Assembly: GCA_946628455.1 (NCBI GenBank)
Contig: CAMOWP010000003.1
Location: forward strand, 1 to 23,659
Reading direction: 5' to 3'
DNA from: an uncultured Clostridia bacterium
Lineage (GTDB): Bacteria > Bacillota > Clostridia > Oscillospirales > Acutalibacteraceae
Length of the DNA: 23,659 nt
The translations under genes and the position numbers were made by a program. Shown piece by piece: positions 1-8,052 of the stretch. The notes under the pieces are model-generated. The model ran no database searches. It had not been told where the DNA came from and saw only the letters and a program-made list of their open reading frames with translations. Position 1 is the stretch's first letter; every line of letters begins with the position of its first letter.

Positions 1-243
1 CGCACCCGAGCCGATGTCAATAATCTTATTGCCGTAATCAAGGTCAAAATATTTGAGCACCATAATACTGTCAATAAAATGTTTTATAATTATATCATCG
101 GGGTCTGTAATTGCCGTAAGATTATATTTCTTATTCGTTGATATAAGCTCGCTTGCATACAGCCTGAAGCGGCTGAGCATATTATCGTCAAGCTCTACGC
201 CGATATCCTTTGCATACAGCTTTAATTTCTCTCTGTCAATCAT
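1..243 (-). CDS. rsmG: 16S rRNA (guanine-527 N7) methyltransferase RsmG, N-terminal part only
   Basis: Only the first 81 codons are inside the window; the gene runs off the left edge. The visible protein begins MIDREKLKLYAKDIG, contains the family signature NLTAITD followed by KHFIDS, and breaks off in IDIGSGA, the start of the glycine-rich S-adenosylmethionine loop of the class I methyltransferase fold. In this family the enzyme methylates N7 of G527 in the 530 loop of 16S rRNA; loss is known to give low-level streptomycin resistance. The ATG overlaps the mnmG stop as ATGA (240-243), so translation is probably coupled. It is the last visible gene of the rpmH operon. The start is secure from the overlap and from family alignment. 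Confidence 0.95.
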   Translation of the reverse strand, partial: MIDREKLKLYAKDIGVELDDNMLSRFRLYASELISTNKKYNLTAITDPDDIIIKHFIDSIMVLKYFDLDYGNKIIDIGSGA

Positions 244-2105
244 AATGACTCCAAAATTATATTAAGTGCAGTTATATCCGCAGGGTTAACTCCGCTTATG
301 CGGCTTGCCTGGCCTAAATTCTGCGGTCTGATTTTTGAAAGCTTTTCAATTGCCTCGAGCCTGAGCCCTTTAAGCGAGGAGTAATCTATGCCCTCGGGGA
401 TTTTCTTTGATTCAATGCGGCGCATTTCCTTAATCTGCGCCTCCTGCTTTTTGATGTAGCCCTCATATTTTATTGAAATTTCAACCTGCTCAAAAACCTC
501 ATACGGTAAATCCGGTCGGTCCTTATCAATCTGCGTTAAATCATCATAGCTGACCTGCGGCCTTTTAAGGAGCTCTATCATCTTGCAGCCCTTCTTGAGA
601 GGAGCTGTTCCTTTAGCTTCAAGAATTTGCTGAAGCTCCTCTGTTACGGGAACTGAGAGCGCCTTGATTCGCTGCGTTTCGGCTTCAATCATTTTTTTCT
701 TTTCGGTGAAACGTCTGTAACGCTCTTCACTGATAAGCCCGATTTCATAACCTGTCGAAGTGAGCCTTAAATCCGCGTTATCCTGCCTGAGAACAAGCCT
801 GTACTCCGAGCGTGAGGTCATCATTCTGTACGGGTCCGAGCAGCCCTTTGTAACAAGGTCATCAATAAGAGTTCCTATATAAGAGCCGCCCCTGTCAAGA
901 ATAAGCTCACTCTTGCCCTGAATTTTCCGCGCCGCGTTAATTCCGGCAACGAGTCCCTGCGCCGCAGCCTCCTCGTACCCGCTTGAGCCGTTGAACTGGC
1001 CTGCGCCGTAAAGCCCTTCAATATCATTAAATTCAAGAGTTGCCTTAAGAGCAGTCGGGTCAACGCAGTCGTATTCAATTGCATACGCCGCGCGCATAAC
1101 CTGAGCGTTTTCAAGCCCCTTGATGGTGTGAATAAAATCAAGCTGAACATCCTCGGGAAGCGAGGAGGAAAGCCCCTGTAAATAAAGCTCCTCCGTGTTG
1201 AGTCCGCACGGCTCGATAAAAAGCTGATGCCGCTCTTTATCCGAAAAACGAACGATTTTATCCTCAAAGCTCGGGCAGTAGCGCGGGCCCTTTCCCTCAA
1301 TCTTTCCGCTGTACATAGGCGAGCGGTGAAGGTTGTCGAGAATAATCTGCTTCGTTTTTTCGTTAGTATATGTAATGTGACATACCACCTTGTTTTCGGG
1401 CTGGGTTTCAGTTTCAAAAGAGAAGGGAACAGTGCGCTCATCGCCCTGCTGAACCTCAAGCGAAGCAAGGTCAACGCTTCTTCTGTTTACCCTGCTCGGC
1501 GTTCCCGTTTTGAATCTTCTCAGCGGAATATTGAGCTTTTTGAGAGACGCTGAAAGCGCGTTTGAAGGGAACATACCGTCGGGTCCGCTTTCATATGAAA
1601 CGTCGCCTATATAAACTCTTCCGCCGAGGAAGGTGCCCGTTGAAATAATAACGGCTTTTGCGGTAAACTCTGCTTCGAGCCTTGTTATGCAGTGCCACAA
1701 ACCGTCCTCGTCTTTAAAGATGTCAACTATTTCGCCCTGCCTTATGTCAAGGTTTTCCTGAAGCTCAAGGGTGTGCTTCATACCTGCTGAATATTCGCGC
1801 CTGTCAATCTGTGCCCTGAGCGAATGAACTGCAGGACCTTTGCCGAGGTTGAGCATTCTTGACTGAAGGGAGTACCTGTCAGCCGCCTTGCCCATCTCAC
1901 CGCCGAGCGCGTCAATCTCTCTTACAAGGTGCCCCTTCGACGTTCCGCCGATTGATGGGTTGCAGGGCATATTTCCGACCCAGTCAAGGTTAATAGTAAA
2001 AACAGCGGTGCTCACTCCGAGGCGCGCCGAAGCAAGGGCAGCCTCGATTCCCGCGTGCCCTGCGCCTATTACTATAACGTCGTAATGTCCTGCAAAATAT
2101 TTCAT
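240..2105 (-). CDS. mnmG: tRNA uridine-5-carboxymethylaminomethyl modification enzyme MnmG (GidA)
   Basis: The protein has 621 residues, the normal family length. It opens with an FAD-binding Rossmann motif (GAGHAG, residues 14-19). Next come the clostridial-type signatures MPCNPSIGG and KGHLVREIDALGGEMG, a GPAVHSLRAQ block, and the second MnmG signature around GTFLGG. With MnmE it forms the complex that places the carboxymethylaminomethyl group on C5 of wobble U34 in tRNAs reading split codon boxes. FAD, NADH and a methylene-folate are used. It starts 9 nt after the mnmE stop, and the Shine-Dalgarno (AAGGTGA on the minus strand, about 2111-2117) contains that stop codon. It overlaps rsmG by ATGA. 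Nothing is broken or missing. Confidence 0.98.
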   Translation of the reverse strand: MKYFAGHYDVIVIGAGHAGIEAALASARLGVSTAVFTINLDWVGNMPCNPSIGGTSKGHLVREIDALGGEMGKAADRYSLQSRMLNLGKGPAVHSLRAQIDRREYSAGMKHTLELQENLDIRQGEIVDIFKDEDGLWHCITRLEAEFTAKAVIISTGTFLGGRVYIGDVSYESGPDGMFPSNALSASLKKLNIPLRRFKTGTPSRVNRRSVDLASLEVQQGDERTVPFSFETETQPENKVVCHITYTNEKTKQIILDNLHRSPMYSGKIEGKGPRYCPSFEDKIVRFSDKERHQLFIEPCGLNTEELYLQGLSSSLPEDVQLDFIHTIKGLENAQVMRAAYAIEYDCVDPTALKATLEFNDIEGLYGAGQFNGSSGYEEAAAQGLVAGINAARKIQGKSELILDRGGSYIGTLIDDLVTKGCSDPYRMMTSRSEYRLVLRQDNADLRLTSTGYEIGLISEERYRRFTEKKKMIEAETQRIKALSVPVTEELQQILEAKGTAPLKKGCKMIELLKRPQVSYDDLTQIDKDRPDLPYEVFEQVEISIKYEGYIKKQEAQIKEMRRIESKKIPEGIDYSSLKGLRLEAIEKLSKIRPQNLGQASRISGVNPADITALNIILESL

Positions 2106-2114
2106 CGTTTCACC

Positions 2115-3479
2115 TTATTTTCCAACGCAGAATTTGCTGAAAATGTTGTTGACTACCTCGGTTGTCGCCTTTTTTCCGGTGAGGGAAAGAAGCTCGTCAG
2201 CCGCGCTGTCAATCATAACGTTAATCGCGTCAAAGGTCATTCCCGCCTGTGCCGCGCTGAGCGCTTCGCATATACAGCTGAAGGCATTTTCGCAGTTCTG
2301 CTTCTGCCTTGCGTTCGCAAGCATCGGCGCGGAGGAATCAAATTCCGCAACGCCGAGCAGCTCCTCAACAGCCTTTGAGAGCTCCTGTGCGCCTTCGCTG
2401 TTTTTCGCGCTTATATATACAACCTTTGAAAAGGCGTTTTCAAGCGCCCTTTCGTCAAGCTTATTCTCTAAATCAATTTTATTAATAACGGCAACGGCTC
2501 TCTTGCCGCTGCACTTTTCAATTAAATCAAGGTCGTCTTTCCCGAGCTCCTGCGAGGAATCGAAAACAGCAAGAACAAGCTGCGCGTCATCAAGCGCCTT
2601 GTACGCCTTTTCAATGCCTATTGCTTCAACTAAATCATCTGAGCTCCTGAGCCCTGCGGTATCCTTAAGCCTTAAAACAAGGCCGCCGAGGCGGACCTCC
2701 TCCTCAACAACGTCTCTCGTTGTTCCTTCAATGTGTGTAACAATGCTCTTTTCGGTGCCCGTCAGCATATTCATAAGGCTTGATTTACCTACGTTCGGCT
2801 TGCCTACTATGGCGGTTGACACGCCCTTCGTAACGGTCTGCCCGTTTTCGTAGTTATCAAGAAGCGCGCCCAGCTCGGCTTTACAGCCTTCAAGCGCAGC
2901 GATAAGCTCGGTATCCGATAGCTCGGGGATTTCCTCGTCGGGATAATCAACCCACGCCGCCATAACCGCAGATATATCAAGCAGCTTGTCAAGCACGCTG
3001 TTTATCTTATTACTCAGCGCGCCCTGTAAAGCGTTAAATGAAGCCCTCAGGCTCTCCTCGCCCGCCGCGCTTATCAGCTCGGCAACGGATTCCGCCTGAG
3101 TTAAATCTATTTTTCCGTTGAGGAACGCGCGCTTTGTAAACTCTCCCGCTTCGGCAGGGGAGGCTCCGTTTTTCAGCACCTCTTCAAGCGTTTTCTTAAC
3201 AAGCAGCATTCCGCCGTGAACGGAAAGCTCGGCAACGTCCTCGCCCGTGTAGCTTTTCGGCGCACGGAAAACAAGCGCAACGGCGTTGTCAGCCTTTTCG
3301 CCGTCAATAATTATGTTGCCGTATTTTGCTCTGTATCCCTTAAGCTCGGTTAAGGAGGAATTATCGAGAGGCGCAAAAATCCGTGACGCAATTTCAATAG
3401 CATTATCTCCGCTTATGCGTATAACCCCTATGCCGCCTGCCGCAGCTCCGGTTGAAATGGCCGCAATGGTCTTGCTCAT
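2115..3479 (-). CDS. mnmE: tRNA modification GTPase MnmE (TrmE)
   Basis: I place the start at 3479, not at the longer reading to 3524. Here MSKTIAAIST follows an AGGAGG site on the minus strand (about 3485-3490), and the 15 upstream codons do not resemble the family. That gives 454 residues, the usual length. An N-terminal tetrahydrofolate-binding domain (about 1-118) is followed by a helical domain interrupted by the G domain. G-domain motifs are GKPNVGKS (226-233), GTTRD (252-256), DTAG (273-276) and NKID (333-336). The C-terminus is the diagnostic CVGK tetrad, whose Cys is needed for modification activity. It works with MnmG on wobble uridines. A 61-nt gap separates it from jag; it belongs to the rpmH operon. 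Confidence 0.98.
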   Translation of the reverse strand: MSKTIAAISTGAAAGGIGVIRISGDNAIEIASRIFAPLDNSSLTELKGYRAKYGNIIIDGEKADNAVALVFRAPKSYTGEDVAELSVHGGMLLVKKTLEEVLKNGASPAEAGEFTKRAFLNGKIDLTQAESVAELISAAGEESLRASFNALQGALSNKINSVLDKLLDISAVMAAWVDYPDEEIPELSDTELIAALEGCKAELGALLDNYENGQTVTKGVSTAIVGKPNVGKSSLMNMLTGTEKSIVTHIEGTTRDVVEEEVRLGGLVLRLKDTAGLRSSDDLVEAIGIEKAYKALDDAQLVLAVFDSSQELGKDDLDLIEKCSGKRAVAVINKIDLENKLDERALENAFSKVVYISAKNSEGAQELSKAVEELLGVAEFDSSAPMLANARQKQNCENAFSCICEALSAAQAGMTFDAINVMIDSAADELLSLTGKKATTEVVNNIFSKFCVGK

Positions 3480-3540
3480 AATTTCCTCCTTTCCTTTAAT
3501 ACATATAATAATGGCGAACGCCAACCGTCCGCCATTATTG

Positions 3541-4542
3541 TTAATCCTTATTTACTTCAATCTTTCCGAATTTCGGAAGGTCTGCTCTGTCAGCCTTCGG
3601 AACATAGTTTTCAGGCGCGGAGGTTGTTGCCTTCGGTCTGTCGTTTCTTCTGTTCCTGTTGTCTCTTCTCGGAGCCTTAACTGCTCCGCCTACGGGCTCG
3701 ATTACAACTCTTCTGTCCTGATTTGAACCGATGGAGCGTGATTCAACGCCTTCAATTTCCTGAACGGCTGTATGAATAACTCTTCTCTCATACGGATTCA
3801 TCGGCTCGAAGGTGTAGCGCCTCATAGTTCTGAGAACGTATGCTGAATTCTTCTGAGCTAAATGCCTTAAGGTTTCGTTTCTCTTTTCTCTGTAGTTGCC
3901 AACGTTAATTGCAACTCTGACATAAGCGTTAGTGTGCTTCTTCATTGCGAGAGACATAAGATACTGAATTGAATCAAGAGTCTCGCCGCGGCGTCCGATA
4001 ATAATGCCGTAGTCCTCGCATGAAAGCTCTATTGAAACAACGCCCTCGCTGTAGCTTGCGTCAAGCTTTGCGTCCTCAATGTTAAGGCCCTTGATGATAT
4101 CTGCAAGATAACTCTTTGCATATTCAAGGTCAACGCTTTCGGGAAAATCCTTCTTTTCCTCCGCCTTTGGAGCTTCTGCTTTAGGCGCGCTGTTTTCTGT
4201 TTTCTTCGGGGCAGGCTTGGCGTCCTTTTTAGGCTCAGCCTTCTTTGGCTGCTGCTTCTGAGGCGCCTTTTGCTGCTGCTTTCCCTGGTTGCCCTGCTTG
4301 TTCTGAGCGTTCTGCTTCTTCTGCTTTTTAGGCTTCTGCTTTTTGTCGCTTGTTTTGTCGTCATAAAAAGCTCTTACCTTGGCGTCTGCACCGCCGAAAA
4401 TCCATAAAGTCTTCTTTCTCGGCATTTCGATAACCTCGGTATGAACGTCAGCAAGGAACTTATCGGGAGCATTAAGGCCTGCGCGGGCAGCTGCCATAGC
4501 TTCTTCAAGCGTTTTGCCCGTTGCTATATATTCTCTTATCAT
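3541..4542 (-). CDS. jag: Jag/KhpB-type KH-R3H RNA-binding protein
   Basis: This 333-residue protein has an N-terminal Jag_N domain (about 1-55, starting MIREYIATGKTLEEAM). A long low-complexity linker rich in Lys, Gln, Pro and Ala follows (about 62-132). Next come a KH domain with GRRG at 183-186 and a C-terminal R3H domain with the R-x3-H pattern near 250-260 (NPYERRVIHTAV). Known homologues (KhpB/EloR) bind RNA with KhpA and influence cell elongation and division. Position directly after yidC is the classic arrangement and explains the old name SpoIIIJ-associated gene. Its ATG lies 12 nt after the yidC stop. The linker is much longer than in Bacillus and is the only odd feature. Confidence 0.96.
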   Translation of the reverse strand: MIREYIATGKTLEEAMAAARAGLNAPDKFLADVHTEVIEMPRKKTLWIFGGADAKVRAFYDDKTSDKKQKPKKQKKQNAQNKQGNQGKQQQKAPQKQQPKKAEPKKDAKPAPKKTENSAPKAEAPKAEEKKDFPESVDLEYAKSYLADIIKGLNIEDAKLDASYSEGVVSIELSCEDYGIIIGRRGETLDSIQYLMSLAMKKHTNAYVRVAINVGNYREKRNETLRHLAQKNSAYVLRTMRRYTFEPMNPYERRVIHTAVQEIEGVESRSIGSNQDRRVVIEPVGGAVKAPRRDNRNRRNDRPKATTSAPENYVPKADRADLPKFGKIEVNKD

Positions 4543-4554
4543 ACTTAATTCCTT

Positions 4555-5601
4555 TTATTCATTAATATTCTTAATGCTTTTTTCTCTTGCTCTTCTCTCT
4601 ATTGTGTTTTCAATCATTTCTCGCGCAATATTTTTCCTCGGCGGGAAGAATTTGTTTGTAACAAGCTGCTGCAGCGTTGCAATGATGTTTGAAATAATCC
4701 AGTAGAAGCCTACTGCCGCAGGAACCTGTAATGAGAACCACGCTGAGAAAACGGGCATCATAAGCATCATAAGCATCATCTGCGGGCCCTGCTGTGACAT
4801 AGCGGGGTTTGTCTTCTTCTGAATAAGAGTTGACATAACGCTTGATAAAAGCGAGGTGAGAAGACAAAGAATCGGTATGAGAATAATTATTCCGCCGCCC
4901 TTGAGGGACGGTGTAGCGGTCATATCGATTCCGAAGATGTTAAGGCTTTCCTTAAACGCTTCAATTTTTGCAATTGCGCTGTCGGTAAAAATACCTCCGA
5001 GCTGGTCGTTATTAGCTATGAGAGTCTCTTTATAATTCGCAATGTTTCTTATTATCTCAAGCTGAAGATAGCTTCCGCGCGTTGTTGCCTTGAAATTGAT
5101 AAGCTCAGCAATTTTCTGGGTGTAATCTGCGGTGCGTGTAACTATGCCGATGTTCAGGATATACTGAATCGGATAGTAAATGATACCGATAATACCCATA
5201 AGAAATACCATCTGGAACGCCATCGGTCCGCAGCCCATATTCATAGGGTTGTGGCCCTCTCTTGCGTAGAGCTCCTGCATTTCCTGCTGCATCTGCTGGT
5301 TAGCCTTCTGCTTCTGTCTCGGGTCCTGGATGCTGTTTACATTATACTTTTTCTGAATTTTCTGAATTTTCGGCTGTATGCGGTTTGTTTTAGCCATTGT
5401 TCTCTGCTGCCTTAAGTTGATAGGGAACAGAACTGCTCTTGTGAGAATTGTGAAGATAATAAGAGCAATAAAATAGTGGCCGTTGAAGGCTATCAGAAGC
5501 CCTTCCATACATTTACCGAAAAGCCAATAGAGAGGTCTGAATATTGCTATACCGCTTGAAACTCCGCGGGCAGCAAGTGTAATAAAATCAAATGTTAACA
5601 C
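4555..5601 (-). CDS. yidC: YidC/SpoIIIJ-family membrane protein insertase
   Basis: The protein has 348 residues and a GTG start, preceded by GAGGA at suitable spacing. It shows a hydrophobic N-terminus, the first core helix with the groove arginine (LTR55AVLFP) and a cationic cytoplasmic hairpin (about 63-115). A helix at about 127-150, a long extracytoplasmic insert (about 152-236) and three further hydrophobic helices (about 238-260, 275-292, 296-315) follow. It ends in a basic tail. YidC inserts membrane proteins alone or with SecYEG in the cytoplasmic membrane. No lipobox cysteine is evident at the N-terminus, unlike Bacillus SpoIIIJ. It lies between yidD and jag in the canonical order. 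Confidence 0.97.
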   Translation of the reverse strand: MLTFDFITLAARGVSSGIAIFRPLYWLFGKCMEGLLIAFNGHYFIALIIFTILTRAVLFPINLRQQRTMAKTNRIQPKIQKIQKKYNVNSIQDPRQKQKANQQMQQEMQELYAREGHNPMNMGCGPMAFQMVFLMGIIGIIYYPIQYILNIGIVTRTADYTQKIAELINFKATTRGSYLQLEIIRNIANYKETLIANNDQLGGIFTDSAIAKIEAFKESLNIFGIDMTATPSLKGGGIIILIPILCLLTSLLSSVMSTLIQKKTNPAMSQQGPQMMLMMLMMPVFSAWFSLQVPAAVGFYWIISNIIATLQQLVTNKFFPPRKNIAREMIENTIERRAREKSIKNINE

Positions 5602-5622
5602 TGAATTTTTTCCTCTTCTGTT

Positions 5623-5856
5623 TTACTTGTTTTTTTCTTTTTTCGGGGGAACGGGATCGTAGCCGCCCTTAAAAAACGGATTGCATCTCATAATTCTTAA
5701 TATGCCGAGCCCCAGCCCCTTGAGCGGGCCGTGAATCTGGATAGCCTCAAGCATATACTGAGAGCAGGTGGGCGTGTAGCGGCAAGCCCCGTGCGAAAAT
5801 CTCGGAGATAAGGTTAGCTGATATGTTTTAATCAGAAAAATCATTGCCTTTTTCAT
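5623..5856 (-). CDS. yidD: Membrane protein insertion efficiency factor YidD
   Basis: A small protein with the invariant YidD core CRYTPTCSQY, then RCNPFFKGGYDPVP near the C-terminus. The family associates with the inner membrane and assists YidC-dependent insertion. I chose the ATG at 5856 because MKKAMIFLIK aligns with the family N-terminus, giving 77 residues. In-frame starts at 5877, 5871 and 5889 would add 5-11 residues. No start has a strong Shine-Dalgarno, so coupling to rnpA is likely: the reading frame begins inside the last 29 nt of rnpA. Identity is certain; the exact start is not. Confidence 0.93.
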   Translation of the reverse strand: MKKAMIFLIKTYQLTLSPRFSHGACRYTPTCSQYMLEAIQIHGPLKGLGLGILRIMRCNPFFKGGYDPVPPKKEKNK

Positions 5857-6205
5857 CAGGCTGCTTATCATCTTCATTGATAACACCAAGCTTTTTGAAC
5901 TGCGCGGTCATCTGCTTTAAAACTGACTGCATTTTAACGCGGCTTGTTTTTCCTCTTGCTACGAAAACAAAGTCATAGCTTCCGTTAAGGCTGCTCTCAA
6001 GCTGAGCAAAGGCTGCGCGGATAACGCGCCTCGAACGGTTTCTCTCAACCGCGTTTCCGATTTTTTTAGAGGTTGTTATTCCGTAACGCGAAAAGCTGCA
6101 TCTGCTTTTCATAACATAGGTAACAAGCACATCTCCCGCTTCGCTTTTCCCTCTGTAATAAAGCCTGCGAAAGTCTTTATTTTCTTTTAAGGTTTGACTT
6201 TTCAT
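5828..6205 (-). CDS. rnpA: Ribonuclease P protein component
   Basis: The protein has 125 residues, beginning MKSQTLKENKDFRRLYYRG. The RNP signature is plain around residues 45-70 (SKKIGNAVERNRSRRVIRAAF region), with basic residues that bind the RNase P RNA. It is the protein cofactor for 5' maturation of tRNA precursors. A short acidic C-terminal tail (EDDKQPDEKGNDFSD) extends past the usual end, and its coding sequence overlaps the start of yidD. The ATG follows rpmH by 21 nt, with only a weak GGGGTG-type ribosome binding site. Confidence 0.97.
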   Translation of the reverse strand: MKSQTLKENKDFRRLYYRGKSEAGDVLVTYVMKSRCSFSRYGITTSKKIGNAVERNRSRRVIRAAFAQLESSLNGSYDFVFVARGKTSRVKMQSVLKQMTAQFKKLGVINEDDKQPDEKGNDFSD

Positions 6206-6226
6206 GTCGCACCCCGTTTCGGTAAA

Positions 6227-6361
6227 TTAGTAGGAAAGCTTCTTTCTTCCCTTAGCACGGCGGCGCGCAAGCACCTTTCTTCCGTTTCTTGTTGACATTC
6301 TCTTTCTGAAGCCATGCTCCTTCTTTGCATGTCTCTTCTTAGGCTGGAAGGTTCTCTTCAT
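6227..6361 (-). CDS. rpmH: Large ribosomal subunit protein bL34
   Basis: This 44-codon gene translates to a protein beginning MKRTFQPKKRHAKKEHGFRK and ending RRRAKGRKKLSY. The length and composition are those of bL34, a basic protein of the 50S subunit. A clean AAGGAG (minus strand, 6370-6375) precedes the ATG by 8 nt. It is the first gene of the operon that continues through rnpA to rsmG and is driven by the promoter at 6520-6548. In Bacillus this gene points away from dnaA across the origin; here it is transcribed in the same direction as dnaA. Confidence 0.98.
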   Translation of the reverse strand: MKRTFQPKKRHAKKEHGFRKRMSTRNGRKVLARRRAKGRKKLSY

Positions 6362-6439
6362 TCTTTTCACTCCTTTTCTGAGATTAAACTGGTCTTAATC
6401 TGTATGTTCTCTGTGCGGTATAGCACAGGCATATTACAA

Positions 6440-6467
6440 TTCGGAATCCGGTTTTCGGAATTCGGAA
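6440..6467. repeat. Short TTCGGAA repeats in the rpmH leader
   Basis: Three copies of TTCGGAA occur at 6440-6446, 6454-6460 and 6461-6467 within an otherwise gene-free 292-nt gap (6362-6653). The sequence is partly self-complementary because of GAATTC and TCCGGA-like cores. It lies in the predicted 5' untranslated leader of rpmH. Function is unknown; it may be a remnant of a dispersed intergenic repeat. Confidence 0.5.
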
Positions 6468-6484
6468 TTATTGACTGTTTTTGC

Positions 6485-6513
6485 GCTGTCTTACGTCTGA
6501 ACAGACTAACAGC
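6485..6513 (-). other. Potential 5'-terminal stem-loop of the rpmH operon mRNA
   Basis: On the minus strand GCTGT (6513-6509) can pair with ACAGC (6489-6485). Inside it, GTCTG (6506-6502) pairs with CAGAC (6499-6495). The outer arm begins 6-7 nt after the -10 box, so the hairpin would sit at the extreme 5' end of the transcript. Such structures can stabilise mRNA. This is inferred from sequence only. Confidence 0.4.
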
Positions 6514-6519
6514 CTTGAT

Positions 6520-6548
6520 ATTATAATTTATAATAATCAATTTGTCAA
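6520..6548 (-). promoter_or_regulatory. Sigma-A promoter of the rpmH operon
   Basis: On the minus strand the -35 box is TTGACA (plus-strand 6543-6548) and the -10 box is TATAAT (6520-6525), with a 17-nt spacer. Both hexamers match the consensus perfectly. Transcription would start near 6513, leaving a leader of about 150 nt before rpmH. A strong promoter suits a ribosomal protein operon. Confidence 0.85.
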
Positions 6549-6555
6549 CTAAAAC

Positions 6556-6584
6556 TTGTATTTATTAAAATAATATATTATAAT
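6556..6584 (+). promoter_or_regulatory. Possible promoter of the MTA/SAH nucleosidase gene
   Basis: A perfect TATAAT at 6579-6584 lies about 70 nt upstream of the nucleosidase start. A poor -35 (TTGTAT, 6556-6561) is 17 nt further up. It is back-to-back with the rpmH promoter. The region is AT-rich, so the match could be chance. Confidence 0.4.
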
Positions 6585-6653
6585 AACCCTATATGTTGGG
6601 GTTGCTCTTTGAGCGAATCACAATTATTTATATTTTCTTCGGAGGAAAACGGT

Positions 6654-7358
6654 ATGTTTGGCATTATCGGAGCAATGGACGTTGAGGTTGACGAGCTTAA
6701 AAAAATGGTATCCTCGCCCGTAACAACAAAAATCGCAGGGATTGATTTTGTCTGCGGTGAAATTGAAAATGTAATGGTCTGCATTGCGCAGTGCTCGCCC
6801 GGCAAGGTCAACGCGGCGCTGTGCACCCAGATAATGATTGACCGCTTCAGCGTTGAGTTTATCGTCAACACAGGCGTTGCGTGCTCCCTTTCCGACGAGG
6901 TGAGAATAAAAAATATAGTTATAGCAAGCGACGTCTGCCAGTATGATATGGATTCAACGGGCTGCGGGGACCCGCTCGGATATATAAGCGGGCTGAACGT
7001 TATTAAAATCAGCGCAGACCCCGCTATTTCCGATTCTCTTGCAAGAGCTGCAATAAGCTGCGGTGAAAAAATTCACAGGGGCTCAGTAGCAAGCGGAGAC
7101 ACCTTCATTGCGTCCAACAAGCTGAAAAAGCATATCGCCGATTCCTTCGGCGCAATCTGCGGCGAAATGGAGGGTGGCGCGATAGGTCAGGTCTGCTATG
7201 CAAACGGCGTGCCGTTTGCCGTTATCCGCTCTATATCTGACGGCGGCGACGATAATTCGTATATTGATTATCCGACCTTTAAAAAAATCGCTGCGAATAT
7301 CTCCACAGCGATTCTTGTAAGCTTTATTAAAGAACAGAAGGTTCAGCTTGAATTTTAA
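6654..7358 (+). CDS. mtnN: 5'-methylthioadenosine/S-adenosylhomocysteine nucleosidase
   Basis: The protein has 234 residues. I chose ATG 6654 because GGAGG at 6641-6645 is 8 nt upstream and the next residues (GIIGAMDVEV) align with the family start. The upstream in-frame ATG at 6609 would add 15 unrelated residues. Glu11 matches the catalytic base (Escherichia coli E12), EMEGGAIGQV (171-180) is the ribose-binding motif, and Asp196 matches the acid (E. coli D197). The enzyme cleaves MTA and SAH to adenine and a thio-sugar, recycling by-products of polyamine and methylation chemistry. It is a single gene on the lagging strand. Its stop overlaps the stop of the convergent regulator by 4 nt. Symbol mtn/pfs is also used. 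Confidence 0.93.
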   Translation: MFGIIGAMDVEVDELKKMVSSPVTTKIAGIDFVCGEIENVMVCIAQCSPGKVNAALCTQIMIDRFSVEFIVNTGVACSLSDEVRIKNIVIASDVCQYDMDSTGCGDPLGYISGLNVIKISADPAISDSLARAAISCGEKIHRGSVASGDTFIASNKLKKHIADSFGAICGEMEGGAIGQVCYANGVPFAVIRSISDGGDDNSYIDYPTFKKIAANISTAILVSFIKEQKVQLEF

Positions 7359-7981
7359 TCAAGCTTATAGTTTTCAAGGATGTACTCCTCAGCTTCGCCG
7401 ATAAGGTCGCTTAAGGCTGTGCGCTGAGAAATTTCCATTCCCGTTCTTGATTTATCCTCAATAAACGCAAACTTTGCGTCCTGAAGCGCAATAGCTGCCG
7501 TAACAAGCTCTCTTCCGACAATGTAATCAAACTTGAAAAGCTCGGTTGGGAGGAGCCCAGTTTTGGCAAGAGTGAGCGCTCCGCGATAAACGGTAAGCAT
7601 ATAATAGTTGTAAATAAGGTGCTTTGCCTGCTCGCTTGTTACGGAAGCAGCGGCAACGTCAAGAATATTCTTTGTTGCCTGTGCAAGCGTTGAAAAGGAT
7701 TTTCCCTGCTCGCCGTCGCCCAAAACACCGAAGGACGCAGTGTCAAGGCCGTTTCTTGATTCGCTCACGCCCAAAAGGTAATCTGTTGTAACGCCGTAAT
7801 ATTTGCTGCATTTTATAACAAAATCAAGGCCGCATTCCCTTATGCCCTTCTCATAATGCGAAAGCAACGCCTGGGATATTCCAAGGTCAGTTGCCGCTCT
7901 TTTCTGGCTGATGCCTCTTTCTTTTCTCAGCTGGGACAGGACTACGGCAAATTTTGAAAGCTTTTCCTTCTTTTTTTCCAT
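7355..7981 (-). CDS. XRE-family helix-turn-helix transcriptional regulator
   Basis: An N-terminal lambda-repressor-like HTH covers about residues 9-70. It has LRKERGISQKRAATDLGIS, followed by LLSHYEKG and YYGVTTDYLLG, the hallmarks of the family. The remaining ~130 residues are mostly helical, with no domain I recognise, and may be a dimerisation or sensing module. I prefer ATG 7981, with GGAT 9 nt upstream; ATG 7987 and TTG 8002 are alternatives with poorer sites. Transcription should begin from the promoter at 8053-8081. The gene ends by overlapping the stop of the convergent nucleosidase gene. It is divergent from the histidine phosphatase, so autoregulation and control of that neighbour are plausible. 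The regulon cannot be read from sequence. Confidence 0.85.
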   Translation of the reverse strand: MEKKKEKLSKFAVVLSQLRKERGISQKRAATDLGISQALLSHYEKGIRECGLDFVIKCSKYYGVTTDYLLGVSESRNGLDTASFGVLGDGEQGKSFSTLAQATKNILDVAAASVTSEQAKHLIYNYYMLTVYRGALTLAKTGLLPTELFKFDYIVGRELVTAAIALQDAKFAFIEDKSRTGMEISQRTALSDLIGEAEEYILENYKLD

Positions 7982-8052
7982 ATTCATCAATCCATATCTC
8001 AAGTATTAATATACATATTGTAAAATAAAAGCGCGCCAAAAGGCACATTCTC

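Noticed and set aside
875..1474. 199-codon open frame on the minus strand inside mnmG
   Set aside because: It is a different frame of the same strand as a complete, well-conserved MnmG; Arg/Leu-rich and with no ribosome site.
2134..2853. 239-codon plus-strand frame, Ser-rich
   Set aside because: It is antisense to mnmE, whose sequence is fully conserved; composition is what antisense to a coding gene of this base content gives.
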